From assembly GCA_026724425.1 (NCBI GenBank), contig JAIUCV010000083.1:4402001-4466000 (forward strand): a stretch of DNA of 64,000 nt. The letters are read 5' to 3'. Source of the stretch: Erythrophleum ivorense. Lineage: Eukaryota > Streptophyta > Magnoliopsida > Fabales > Fabaceae. Shown one piece after another: positions 10,734-22,837 of the stretch. The position numbers and the translations under genes are program-made. Within the stretch, counting starts at the first letter, position 1, and each line of letters opens with the position of its first letter. The notes below the pieces were generated by a model. It was not told the origin of the DNA, searched no databases, and saw only the letters and a list, made by a program, of their open reading frames with translations.

Positions 10734-13115
10734 GGGTCCGTCTTGATCATTACATACACTACAAGTATGTTTCTACAATGTGTGGAGGCATAGAGCTACG
10801 ATTGGGACTCCTTACTACTTATGTTTCTCTCAGGATGGTAGCTTTGAAGTTCCTCCCAAGGAATGAGAATCATGTCACACATGTTGCTCCTCATAGTCCC
10901 GTCGAGAACCTAATGCATGTTTGGCTAACTATGGGTCCGTCTTGATCATTACATAAACTACAAGTATGTTTCTACATTGTGTGGAGGCATAGAGCTACGA
11001 TTGGGACTCCTTACTACTTATGTTTCTCTCAGGATGGTAGCTTTGAAGTTCCTCTCAAGGAATGAGAATCATGTCACACATGTTACTCCTCATAGTCCCG
11101 TGGAGAACCTAATGCATGTTTGGCTAACTATGGGTCCGTCTTGATCATTACATACACTACAAGTATGTTTTTACATTGTGTGGAGGCATAGAGCTACGAT
11201 TGGGACTCCTTACTACTTATGTTTCTCTAAGGATGGTAGCTTTGATGTTCCTCTCAAGGAATGAGAATCATGTCACACATGTTGCTCCTCATAGTCCCGT
11301 GGAGAACCAAATGCATGTTTGGCTAAGTATGGGTCTGTCTTGATCATTACATACACTACAAGTATGTTCCTACATTGTGTGGAGGCATAGAGCTACGATT
11401 GGGACTCCTTACTACTTATGTTTCTCTCTGGATGGTAGCTTTGAAGTTCCTCTCAAGGAATGAGAATCATGTCACACATGTTGCTCCTCATAGTCCCGTG
11501 GAGAACCTAATGCATGTTTGGCTAAGTATGGGTCCGTCTTGATCATTACATACACTACAAGTATGTTTCTACATTGTGTGGAGGCATAGAGCTACGATTG
11601 GGACTCCTTATTACTTATGTTTCTCTCAGGATGGTAGCTTTGATGTTCCTCTCAAGGAATGAGAATCATGTCACACATGTTGCTCCTCATAGTCCCGTGG
11701 AGAACCTAATGCATGTTTGGCTAAGTATGGGTCCGTCTTGATCATTACATACACTACAAGTATGTTTCTACATTGTGTGGAGGCATAGAGCTACGATTGG
11801 GACTCCTTACTACTTATGTTTCTCTCAGGATGGTAGCTTTGAAGTTCCACTCAAGGAATGAGAATCTTGTCACACATGTTGCTCCTCATAGTCCCGTGTA
11901 GAACCTAATGGATGTTTGGCTAAGTATGGGTCCGTCTTGATCATTACATACACTACAAGTATGTTTCTACAATATGTGGAGGCATAGAGCAACGATTGGG
12001 ACTCCTTATTACTTATGTTTCTCTCAGGATGGTAGATTTCATGTTCCTCTTAAGGAATGAGAATCATGTCACACATGTTGCTCCTCATAGTCCCGTGTAG
12101 AACCTAATGCATGTTTGGCTAACTATGGATCCGTCTTGATCATTCCATACACTACAATTATGTTTCTACATTGTGTGGAGGCATAGAGCTACGATTTGGA
12201 CTCCTTACTACTTATGTTTCTCTCAGGATGGTAGCTTTGAAGTTCCTCTCAAGGAATGAGAATCATGTCACACATGTTACTCCTCATAGTCCTGTGGTGA
12301 ACCTAATGCATGTTTGGCTAAGTATGGGTCCGTCTTGATCATTACATACACTACAAGTATGTTTCTACATTGTGTGGAGGCATAGAGCTACGATTGGGAC
12401 TCCTTACTACTTATGTTTCTCTCAGGATGGTAGCTTTGATGTTCCTCTCAAGGAATGAGAATCATGTCACACATGTTGCTCCTCATAGTCCCGTGGAGAA
12501 CCTAATGCATGTTTGGCTAAGTATGGGTCCGTCTTGATCATTACATACACTACAAGTATGTTTCTACATTGTGTGGAGGCATAGAGCTACGATTGGGACT
12601 CCTTACTACTTATGTTTCTCTCAGGATGGTAGCTTTGATGTTCCTCTCAAGGAATGAGAATCATGTCACACATGTTGCTCCTCATAGTCCCGTGCAGAAC
12701 CTAATGCATGTTTGGCTAACTATGAGTCCGTCTTGATCATTACATACACTACAAGTATGTTCCTACATTGTGTGGAGGAATAGAGCTACGATTGGGACTC
12801 CTTACTACCTATGTTTCTCTCAGGATGGTAGCTTTGATGTTCCTCTCAAGGAATGAGAATCATGTCACACATGTTGCTCCTCATAGTCCCGTGGAGAACC
12901 TAATGCATGTTTGGCTAAGTATGGGTCCGTCTTGATCATTACATGCACTACAAGTATGTTTCTACATTGTGTGGAGGCATAGAGCTACGATTGGGACTCC
13001 TTACTACTTATGTTTCTCTCAGGATGGTAGCTTTGATGTTCCTCTCAAGGAATGAGAATCATGTCACACATGTTGCTCCTCATAGTCCCGTGGAGAACCT
13101 AATGCATGTTTGGCT
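10734..13115 (+). repeat. 12-mer HOR copy 2 (2,382 bp)
   Basis: This copy has the same 12-monomer order and the same 6-bp deletion at its right end (13115/13116). Near the end it has acatacactac, gatgttcc and gagtccgtc, matching the irregular first copy rather than copies 1 and 3. The changes gtcgagaacc near 10901 and acataaacta near 10952 appear private. Confidence 0.85.
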
Positions 13116-15497
13116 GGGTCCGTCTTGATCATTACATACACTACAAGTATGTTTCTACAATGTGTGGAGGCATAGAGCTACGATTGGGACTCCTTACTAC
13201 TTATGTTTCTCTCAGGATGGTAGCTTTGAAGTTCCTCCCAAGGAATGAGAATCATGTCACACATGTTGCTCCTCATAGTCCCGTGGAGAACCTAATGCAT
13301 GTTTGGCTAACTATGGGTCCGTCTTGATCATTACATACACTACAAGTATGTTTCTACATTGTGTGGAGGCATAGAGCTACGATTGGGACTCCTTACTACT
13401 TATGTTTCTCTCAGGATGGTAGCTTTGAAGTTCCTCTCAAGGAATGAGAATCATGTCACACATGTTACTCCTCATAGTCCCGTGGAGAACCTAATGCATG
13501 TTTGGCTAACTATGGGTCCGTCTTGATCATTACATACACTACAAGTATGTTTTTACATTGTGTGGAGGCATAGAGCTACGATTGGGACTCCTTACTACTT
13601 ATGTTTCTCTAAGGATGGTAGCTTTGATGTTCCTCTCAAGGAATGAGAATCATGTCACACATGTTGCTCCTCATAGTCCCGTGGAGAACCAAATGCATGT
13701 TTGGCTAAGTATGGGTCTGTCTTGATCATTACATACACTACAAGTATGTTCCTACATTGTGTGGAGGCATAGAGCTACGATTGGGACTCCTTACTACTTA
13801 TGTTTCTCTCTGGATGGTAGCTTTGAAGTTCCTCTCAAGGAATGAGAATCATGTCACACATGTTGCTCCTCATAGTCCCGTGGAGAACCTAATGCATGTT
13901 TGGCTAAGTATGGGTCCGTCTTGATCATTACATACACTACAAGTATGTTTCTACATTGTGTGGAGGCATAGAGCTACGATTGGGACTCCTTATTACTTAT
14001 GTTTCTCTCAGGATGGTAGCTTTGATGTTCCTCTCAAGGAATGAGAATCATGTCACACATGTTGCTCCTCATAGTCCCGTGGAGAACCTAATGCATGTTT
14101 GGCTAAGTATGGGTCCGTCTTGATCATTACATACACTACAAGTATGTTTCTACATTGTGTGGAGGCATAGAGCTACGATTGGGACTCCTTACTACTTATG
14201 TTTCTCTCAGGATGGTAGCTTTGAAGTTCCACTCAAGGAATGAGAATCTTGTCACACATGTTGCTCCTCATAGTCCCGTGTAGAACCTAATGGATGTTTG
14301 GCTAAGTATGGGTCCGTCTTGATCATTACATACACTACAAGTATGTTTCTACAATATGTGGAGGCATAGAGCAACGATTGGGACTCCTTATTACTTATGT
14401 TTCTCTCAGGATGGTAGATTTCATGTTCCTCTTAAGGAATGAGAATCATGTCACACATGTTGCTCCTCATAGTCCCGTGTAGAACCTAATGCATGTTTGG
14501 CTAACTATGGATCCGTCTTGATCATTCCATACACTACAATTATGTTTCTACATTGTGTGGAGGCATAGAGCTACGATTTGGACTCCTTACTACTTATGTT
14601 TCTCTCAGGATGGTAGCTTTGAAGTTCCTCTCAAGGAATGAGAATCATGTCACACATGTTACTCCTCATAGTCCTGTGGTGAACCTAATGCATGTTTGGC
14701 TAAGTATGGGTCCGTCTTGATCATTACATACACTACAAGTATGTTTCTACATTGTGTGGAGGCATAGAGCTACGATTGGGACTCCTTACTACTTATGTTT
14801 CTCTCAGGATGGTAGCTTTGATGTTCCTCTCAAGGAATGAGAATCATGTCACACATGTTGCTCCTCATAGTCCCGTGGAGAACCTAATGCATGTTTGGCT
14901 AAGTATGGGTCCGTCTTGATCATTACATAAACTACAAGTATGTTTCTACATTGAGTGGAGGCATAGAGCTACGATTGGGACTCCTTACTACTTATGTTTC
15001 TCTCAGGATGGTAGCTTTGAAGTTCCTCTCAAGGAATGAGAATCATGTCACACATGTTGCTCCTCATAGTCCCGTGCAGAACCTAATGCATGTTTGGCTA
15101 ACTATGAGTCAGTCTTGATCATTACATACACTACAAGTATGTTCCTACATTGTGTGGAGGAATAGAGCTACGATTGGGACTCCTTACTACCTATGTTTCT
15201 CTCAGGATGGTAGCTTTGATGTTCCTCTCAAGGAATGAGAATCATGTCACACATGTTGCTCCTCATAGTCCCGTGGAGAACCTAATGCATGTTTGGCTAA
15301 GTATGGGTCCGTCTTGATCATTACATGCACTACAAGTATGTTTCTACATTGTGTGGAGGCATAGAGCTACGATTGGGACTCCGTACTACTTATGTTTCTC
15401 TCAGGATGGTAGCTTTGATGTTCCTCTCAAGGAATGAGAATCATGTCACACATGTTGCTCCTCATAGTCCCGTGGAGAACCTAATGCATGTTTGGCT
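13116..15497 (+). repeat. 12-mer HOR copy 3 (2,382 bp)
   Basis: The order and length are the same as in copies 1 and 2. The diagnostic attgagtgg at 14951 is exactly 4,764 bp (two HOR units) from its copy-1 counterpart at 10187, with acataaactac and gagtcagtc also shared. A private ccgtactac change lies near 15382. Confidence 0.85.
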
Positions 15498-18134
15498 GGG
15501 TCCGTCTTGATCATTACATACACTACAAGTATGTTTCTACAATGTGTGGAGGCATAGAGCTACGATTGGGACTCCTTACTACTTATGTTTCTCTCAGGAT
15601 GGTAGCTTTGAAGTTCCTCCCAAGGAATGAGAATCATGTCACACATGTTGCTCCTCATAGTCCCGTGGAGAACCTAATGCATGTTTGGCTAACTATGGGT
15701 CCGTCTTGATCATTACATACACTACAAGTATGTTCCTACATTGTGTGGAGGAATAGAGCTACGATTGGGACTCCTTACTACAAGTATGTTTCTACAATGT
15801 GTGGAGGCATAGAGCTACGATTGGGACTCCTTACTACTTATGTTTCTCTCAGGATGGTAGCTTTGAAGTTCCTCCCAAGGAATGAGAATCATGTCACACA
15901 TGTTGCTCCTCATAGTCCCGTGGAGAACCTAATGCATGTTTGGCTAACTATGGGTCCGTCTTGATCATTACATACACTACAAGTATGTTTCTACATTGTG
16001 TGGAGGCATAGAGCTACGATTGGGACTCCTTACTACTTATGTTTCTCTCAGGATGGTAGCTTTGAAGTTCCTCTCAAGGAATGAGAATCATGTCACACAT
16101 GTTACTCCTCATAGTCCCGTGGAGAACCTAATGCATGTTTGGCTAACTATGGGTCCGTCTTGATCATTACATACACTACAAGTATGTTTTTACATTGTGT
16201 GGAGGCATAGAGCTACGATTGGGACTCCTTACTACTTATGTTTCTCTAAGGATGGTAGCTTTGATGTTCCTCTCAAGGAATGAGAATCATGTCACACATG
16301 TTGCTCCTCATAGTCCCGTGGAGAACCAAATGCATGTTTGGCTAAGGATGGGTCTGTCTTGATCATTACATACACTACAAGTATGTTCCTACATTGTGTG
16401 GAGGCATAGAGCTACGATTGGGACTCCTTACTACTTATGTTTCTCTCTGGATGGTAGCTTTGAAGTTCCTCTCAAGGAATGAGAATCATGTCACACATGT
16501 TGCTCCTCATAGTCCCGTGGAGAACCTAATGCATGTTTGGCTAAGTATGGGTCCGTCTTGATCATTACATACACTACAAGTATGTTTCTACATTGTGTGG
16601 AGGCATAGAGCTACGATTGGGACTCCTTATTACTTATGTTTCTCTCAGGATGGTAGCTTTGATGTTCCTCTCAAGGAATGAGAATCATGTCACACATGTT
16701 GCTCCTCATAGTCCCGTGGAGAACCTAATGCATGTTTGGCTAAGTATGGGTCCGTCTTGATCATTACATACACTACAAGTATGTTTCTACATTGTGTGGA
16801 GGCATAGAGCTACGATTGGGACTCCTTACTACTTATGTTTCTCTCAGGATGGTAGCTTTGAAGTTCCACTCAAGGAATGAGAATCTTGTCACACATGTTG
16901 CTCCTCATAGTCCCGTGTAGAACCTAATGGATGTTTGGCTAAGTATGGGTCCGTCTTGATCATTACATACACTACAAGTATGTTTCTACAATATGTGGAG
17001 GCATAGAGCAACGATTGGGACTCCTTATTACTTATGTTTCTCTCAGGATGGTAGATTTCATGTTCCTCTTAAGGAATGAGAATCATGTCACACATGTTGC
17101 TCCTCATAGTCCCGTGTAGAACCTAATGCATGTTTGGCTAACTATGGATCCGTCTTGATCATTCCATACACTACAATTATGTTTCTACATTGTGTGGAGG
17201 CATAGAGCTACGATTTGGACTCCTTACTACTTATGTTTCTCTCAGGATGGTAGCTTTGAAGTTCCTCTCAAGGAATGAGAATCATGTCACACATGTTACT
17301 CCTCATAGTCCTGTGGTGAACCTAATGCATGTTTGGCTAAGTATGGGTCCGTCTTGATCATTACATACACTACAAGTATGTTTCTACATTGTGTGGAGGC
17401 ATAGAGCTACGATTGGGACTCCTTACTACTTATGTTTCTCTCAGGATGGTAGCTTTGATGTTCCTCTCAAGGAATGAGAATCATGTCACACATGTTGCTC
17501 CTCATAGTCCCGTGGAGAACCTAATGCATGTTTGGCTAAGTATGGGTCCGTCTTGATCATTACATAAACTACAAGTATGTTTCTACATTGTGTGGAGGCA
17601 TAGAGCTACGATTGGGACTCCTTACTACTTATGTTTCTCTCAGGATGGTAGCTTTGAAGTTCCTCTCAAGGAATGAGAATCATGTCACACATGTTGCTCC
17701 TCATAGTCCCGTGCAGAACCTAATGCATGTTTGGCTAACTATGAGTCAGTCTTGATCATTACATACACTACAAGTATGTTCCTACATTGTGTGGAGGAAT
17801 AGAGCTACGATTGGGACTCCTTACTACCTATGTTTCTCTCAGGATGGTAGCTTTGATGTTCCTCTCAAGGAATGAGAATCATGTCACACATGTTGCTCCT
17901 CATAGTCCCGTGGAGAACCTAATGCATGTTTGGCTAAGTATGGGTCCGTCTTGATCATTACATGCACTACAAGTATGTTTCTACATTGTGTGGAGGCATA
18001 GAGCTACGATTGGGACTCCTTACTACTTATGTTTCTCTCAGGATGGTAGCTTTGATGTTCCTCTCAAGGAATGAGAATCATGTCACACATGTTGCTCCTC
18101 ATAGTCCCGTGGAGAACCTAATGCATGTTTGGCT
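15498..18134 (+). repeat. 12-mer HOR copy 4 with one 255-bp module (2,637 bp)
   Basis: The unit equals the 2,382-bp HOR plus 255 bp. The extra DNA is one full monomer plus a 56-bp partial monomer (15726-15781) joined at the shared bases actac. The right end has the 6-bp deletion at 18134/18135. The attgtgtgg form replaces the attgagtgg form of copies 1 and 3, while acataaactac and gagtcagtc are kept. Confidence 0.85.
15726..15781 (+). repeat. 56-bp partial monomer, junction of 255-bp module
   Basis: The segment runs from aagtatgttcc to ttactac and contains the ggaatag variant. It then jumps back to aagtatgtttctacaatg. The join lies within actac (15777-15781), which occurs at both parental sites (cactacaagtatg and ttactacttatg). 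This is a microhomology join inside the monomer. Confidence 0.88.
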
Positions 18135-18362
18135 GGGTCCGTCTTGATCATTACATACACTACAAGTATGTTTCTACAATGTGTGGAGGCATAGAGCTAC
18201 GATTGGGACTCCTTACTACTTATGTTTCTCTCAGGATGGTAGCTTTGAAGTTCCTCCCAAGGAATGAGAATCATGTCACACATGTTGCTCCTCATAGTCC
18301 CGTGGAGAACCTAATGCATGTTTGGCTAAGTATGGGTCTGTCTTGATCATTACATACACTAC

Positions 18363-18418
18363 AAGTATGTTCCTACATTGTGTGGAGGAATAGAGCTACG
18401 ATTGGGACTCCTTACTAC
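18363..18418 (+). repeat. 56-bp partial monomer, first of two in copy 5
   Basis: This has the same junction and the same ggaatag variant as 15726-15781, so it shares one origin with it. Confidence 0.88.
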
Positions 18419-18617
18419 AAGTATGTTTCTACAATGTGTGGAGGCATAGAGCTACGATTGGGACTCCTTACTACTTATGTTTCTCTCAGGATGGTAGCTT
18501 TGAAGTTCCTCCCAAGGAATGAGAATCATGTCACACATGTTGCTCCTCATAGTCCCGTGGAGAACCTAATGCATGTTTGGCTAACTATGGGTCCGTCTTG
18601 ATCATTACATACACTAC

Positions 18618-18673
18618 AAGTATGTTCCTACATTGTGTGGAGGAATAGAGCTACGATTGGGAGTCCTTACTAC
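18618..18673 (+). repeat. 56-bp partial monomer, second of two in copy 5
   Basis: The same junction is repeated exactly 255 bp after the first. It differs by gagtcc instead of gactcc near 18661, which lets the two modules be told apart. Confidence 0.88.
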
Positions 18674-21026
18674 AAGTATGTTTCTACAATGTGTGGAGGC
18701 ATAGAGCTACGATTGGGACTCCTTACTACTTATGTTTCTCTCAGGATGGTAGCTTTGAAGTTCCTCCCAAGGAATGAGAATCATGTCACACATGTTGCTC
18801 CTCATAGTCCCGTGGAGAACCTAATGCATGTTTGGCTAACTATGGGTCCGTCTTGATCATTACATACACTACAAGTATGTTTCTACATTGTGTGGAGGCA
18901 TAGAGCTACGATTGGGACTCCTTACTACTTATGTTTCTCTCAGGATGGTAGCTTTGAAGTTCCTCTCAAGGAATGAGAATCATGTCACACATGTTACTCC
19001 TCATAGTCCCGTGGAGAACCTAATGCATGTTTGGCTAACTATGGGTCCGTCTTGATCATTACATACACTACAAGTATGTTTTTACATTGTGTGGAGGCAT
19101 AGAGCTACGATTGGGACTCCTTACTACTTATGTTTCTCTAAGGATGGTAGCTTTGATGTTCCTCTCAAGGAATGAGAATCATGTCACACATGTTGCTCCT
19201 CATAGTCCCGTGGAGAACCAAATGCATGTTTGGCTAAGTATGGGTCTGTCTTGATCATTACATACACTACAAGTATGTTCCTACATTGTGTGGAGGCATA
19301 GAGCTACGATTGGGACTCCTTACTACTTATGTTTCTCTCTGGATGGTAGCTTTGAAGTTCCTCTCAAGGAATGAGAATCATGTCACACATGTTGCTCCTC
19401 ATAGTCCCGTGGAGAACCTAATGCATGTTTGGCTAAGTATGGGTCCGTCTTGATCATTACATACACTACAAGTATGTTTCTACATTGTGTGGAGGCATAG
19501 AGCTACGATTGGGACTCCTTATTACTTATGTTTCTCTCAGGATGGTAGCTTTGATGTTCCTCTCAAGGAATGAGAATCATGTCACACATGTTGCTCCTCA
19601 TAGTCCCGTGGAGAACCTAATGCATGTTTGGCTAAGTATGGGTCCGTCTTGATCATTACATACACTACAAGTATGTTTCTACATTGTGTGGAGGCATAGA
19701 GCTACGATTGGGACTCCTTACTACTTATGTTTCTCTCAGGATGGTAGCTTTGAAGTTCCACTCAAGGAATGAGAATCTTGTCACACATGTTGCTCCTCAT
19801 AGTCCCGTGTAGAACCTAATGGATGTTTGGCTAAGTATGGGTCCGTCTTGATCATTACATACACTACAAGTATGTTTCTACAATATGTGGAGGCATAGAG
19901 CAACGATTGGGACTCCTTATTACTTATGTTTCTCTCAGGATGGTAGATTTCATGTTCCTCTTAAGGAATGAGAATCATGTCACACATGTTGCTCCTCATA
20001 GTCCCGTGTAGAACCTAATGCATGTTTGGCTAACTATGGATCCGTCTTGATCATTCCATACACTACAATTATGTTTCTACATTGTGTGGAGGCATAGAGC
20101 TACGATTTGGACTCCTTACTACTTATGTTTCTCTCAGGATGGTAGCTTTGAAGTTCCTCTCAAGGAATGAGAATCATGTCACACATGTTACTCCTCATAG
20201 TCCTGTGGTGAACCTAATGCATGTTTGGCTAAGTATGGGTCCGTCTTGATCATTACATACACTACAAGTATGTTTCTACATTGTGTGGAGGCATAGAGCT
20301 ACGATTGGGACTCCTTACTACTTATGTTTCTCTCAGGATGGTAGCTTTGATGTTCCTCTCAAGGAATGAGAATCATGTCACACATGTTGCTCCTCATAGT
20401 CCCGTGGAGAACCTAATGCATGTTTGGCTAAGTATGGGTCCGTCTTGATCATTACATAAACTACAAGTATGTTTCTACATTGTGTGGAGGCATAGAGCTA
20501 CGATTGGGACTCCTTACTACTTATGTTTCTCTCAGGATGGTAGCTTTGAAGTTCCTCTCAAGGAATGAGAATCATGTCACACATGTTGCTCCTTATAGTC
20601 CCGTGCAGAACCTAATGCATGTTTGGCTAACTATGAGTCAGTCTTGATCATTACATACACTACAAGTATGTTCCTACATTGTGTGGAGGAATAGAGCTAC
20701 GATTGGGACTCCTTACTACCTATGTTTCTCTCAGGATGGTAGCTTTGATGTTCCTCTCAAGGAATGAGAATCATGTCACACATGTTGCTCCTCATAGTCC
20801 CGTGGAGAACCAAATGCATGTTTGGCTAAGTATGGGTCCGTCTTGATCATTACATGCACTACAAGTATGTTTCTACATTGTGTGGAGGCATAGAGCTACG
20901 ATTGGGACTCCTTACTACTTATGTTTCTCTCAGGATGGTAGGTTTGATGTTCCTCTCAAGGAATGAGAATCATGTCACACATGTTGCTCCTCATAGTCCC
21001 GTGGAGAACCTAATGCATGTTTGGCT

Positions 21027-22837
21027 GGGTCCGTCTTGATCATTACATACACTACAAGTATGTTTCTACAATGTGTGGAGGCATAGAGCTACGATTGGGA
21101 CTCCTTACTACTTATGTTTCTCTCAGGATGGTAGCTTTGAAGTTCCTCCCAAGGAATGAGAATCATGTCACACATGTTGCTCCTCATAGTCCCGTGGAGA
21201 ACCTAATGCATGTTTGGCTAACTATGGGTCCGTCTTGATCATTACATACACTACAAGTATGTTCCTACATTGTGTGGAGGAATAGAGCTACGATTGGGAC
21301 TCCTTACTACCTATGTTTCTCTCAGGAAGGTAGCTTTGATGTTCCTCTCAAGGAATGAGAATCATGTCACACATGTTGCTCCTCATAGTCCCGTGGAGAA
21401 CCTAATGCATGTTTGGCTAAGTATGGGTCCGTCTTGATCATTACATACACTACAAGTATGTTCCTACATTGTGTGGAGGCATAGAGCTACGATTGGGACT
21501 CCTTACTACTTATGTTTCTCTCAGGATGGTAGCTTTGATGTTCCTCTCAAGGAATGAGAATCATGTCACACATGTTGCTCCTCATAGTCCCTTGGAGAAC
21601 CTAATGCATGTTTGGCTAAGTATGGGTCCGTCTTGATCATTACATACACTACAAGTATGTTCCTACATTGTGTGGAGGCATAGAGCTACGATTGGGACTC
21701 CTTACTACTTATGTTTCTCTCAGGATGGTAGCTTTGAAGTTCCACTCAAGGAATGAGAATCATGTCACACATGTTGCTCCTCATAGTCCCGTGTAGAACC
21801 TAATGGATGTTTGGCTAAGTATGGGTCCGTCTTGATCATTACATACACTACAAGTATGTTTCTACAATATGTGGAGGCATAGAGCAACGATTGGGACTCC
21901 TTATTACTTATTTTTCTCTCAGGATGGTAGATTTCATGTTCCTCTTAAGGAATGAGAATCATGTCACACATGTTGCTCCTCATAGTCCCGTGTAGAACCT
22001 AATGCATGTTTGGCTAACTATGGATCCGTCTTGATCATTCCATACACTACAATTATGTTTCTACATTGTGTGGAGGCATAGAGCTACGATTTGGACTCCT
22101 TACTACTTATGTTTCTCTCAGGATGGTAGCTTTGAAGTTCCTCTCAAGGAATGAGAATCATGTCACACATGTTACTCCTCATAGTCCTGTGGTGAACCTA
22201 ATGCATGTTTGGCTAAGTATGGGTCCGTCTTGATCATTACATACACTACAAGTATGTTTCTACATTGTGTGGAGGCATAGAGCTACGATTGGGACTCCTT
22301 ACTACTTATGTTTCTCTCAGGATGGTAGCTTTGATGTTCCTCTCAAGGAATGAGAATCATGTCACACATGTTGCCCCTCATAGTCCCGTGGAGAACCTAA
22401 TGCATGTTTGGCTAAGTATGGGTCCGTCTTGATCATTACATAAACTACAAGTATGTTTCTACATTGTGTGGAGGCATAGAGCTACGATTGGGACTCCTTA
22501 CTACTTATGTTTCTCTCAGGATGGTAGCTTTGAAGTTCCTCTCAAGGAATGAGAATCATGTCACACATGTTGCTCCTCATAGTCCCGTGTAGAACCTAAT
22601 GCATGTTTGGCTAACTATGAGTCCGTCTTGATCATTACATACACTACAAGTATGTTCCTACATTGTGTGGAGGAATAGAGCTACGATTGGGACTCCTTAC
22701 TACCTATGTTTCTCTCAGGATGGTAGCTTTGATGTTCCTCTCAAGGAATGAGAATCATGTCACACATGTTGCTCCTCATAGTCCCGTGGAGAACCTAATG
22801 CATGTTTGGCTAAGTATGGGTCCGTCTTGATCATTAC
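21027..22837 (+). repeat. Type I unit remainder, transition between HOR domains
   Basis: This follows the last 6-bp deletion. The variant order (cctcccaag, ggaatag, aggaagg at 21324, cccttgg at 21589, gcaacg at 21884) is the same as in 10-monomer units at 34977, 39355 and 54479; aggaagg recurs 14,129 bp (71 monomers) on, at 35453. It therefore links the 12-mer domain, whose units also begin type I, to the later domains. Confidence 0.75.

Larger units (their letters stand above)
18135..21026 (+). repeat. 12-mer HOR copy 5 with two 255-bp modules (2,892 bp)
   Basis: The unit equals the 2,382-bp HOR plus 2 x 255 bp. The two modules have their 56-bp parts at 18363-18418 and 18618-18673. The unit ends at the sixth 6-bp deletion junction (21026/21027). 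Private changes include aagtatgggtctgtc near 18330, where the other copies have aactatgggtccgtc, and gagtcc near 18661. Confidence 0.85.
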
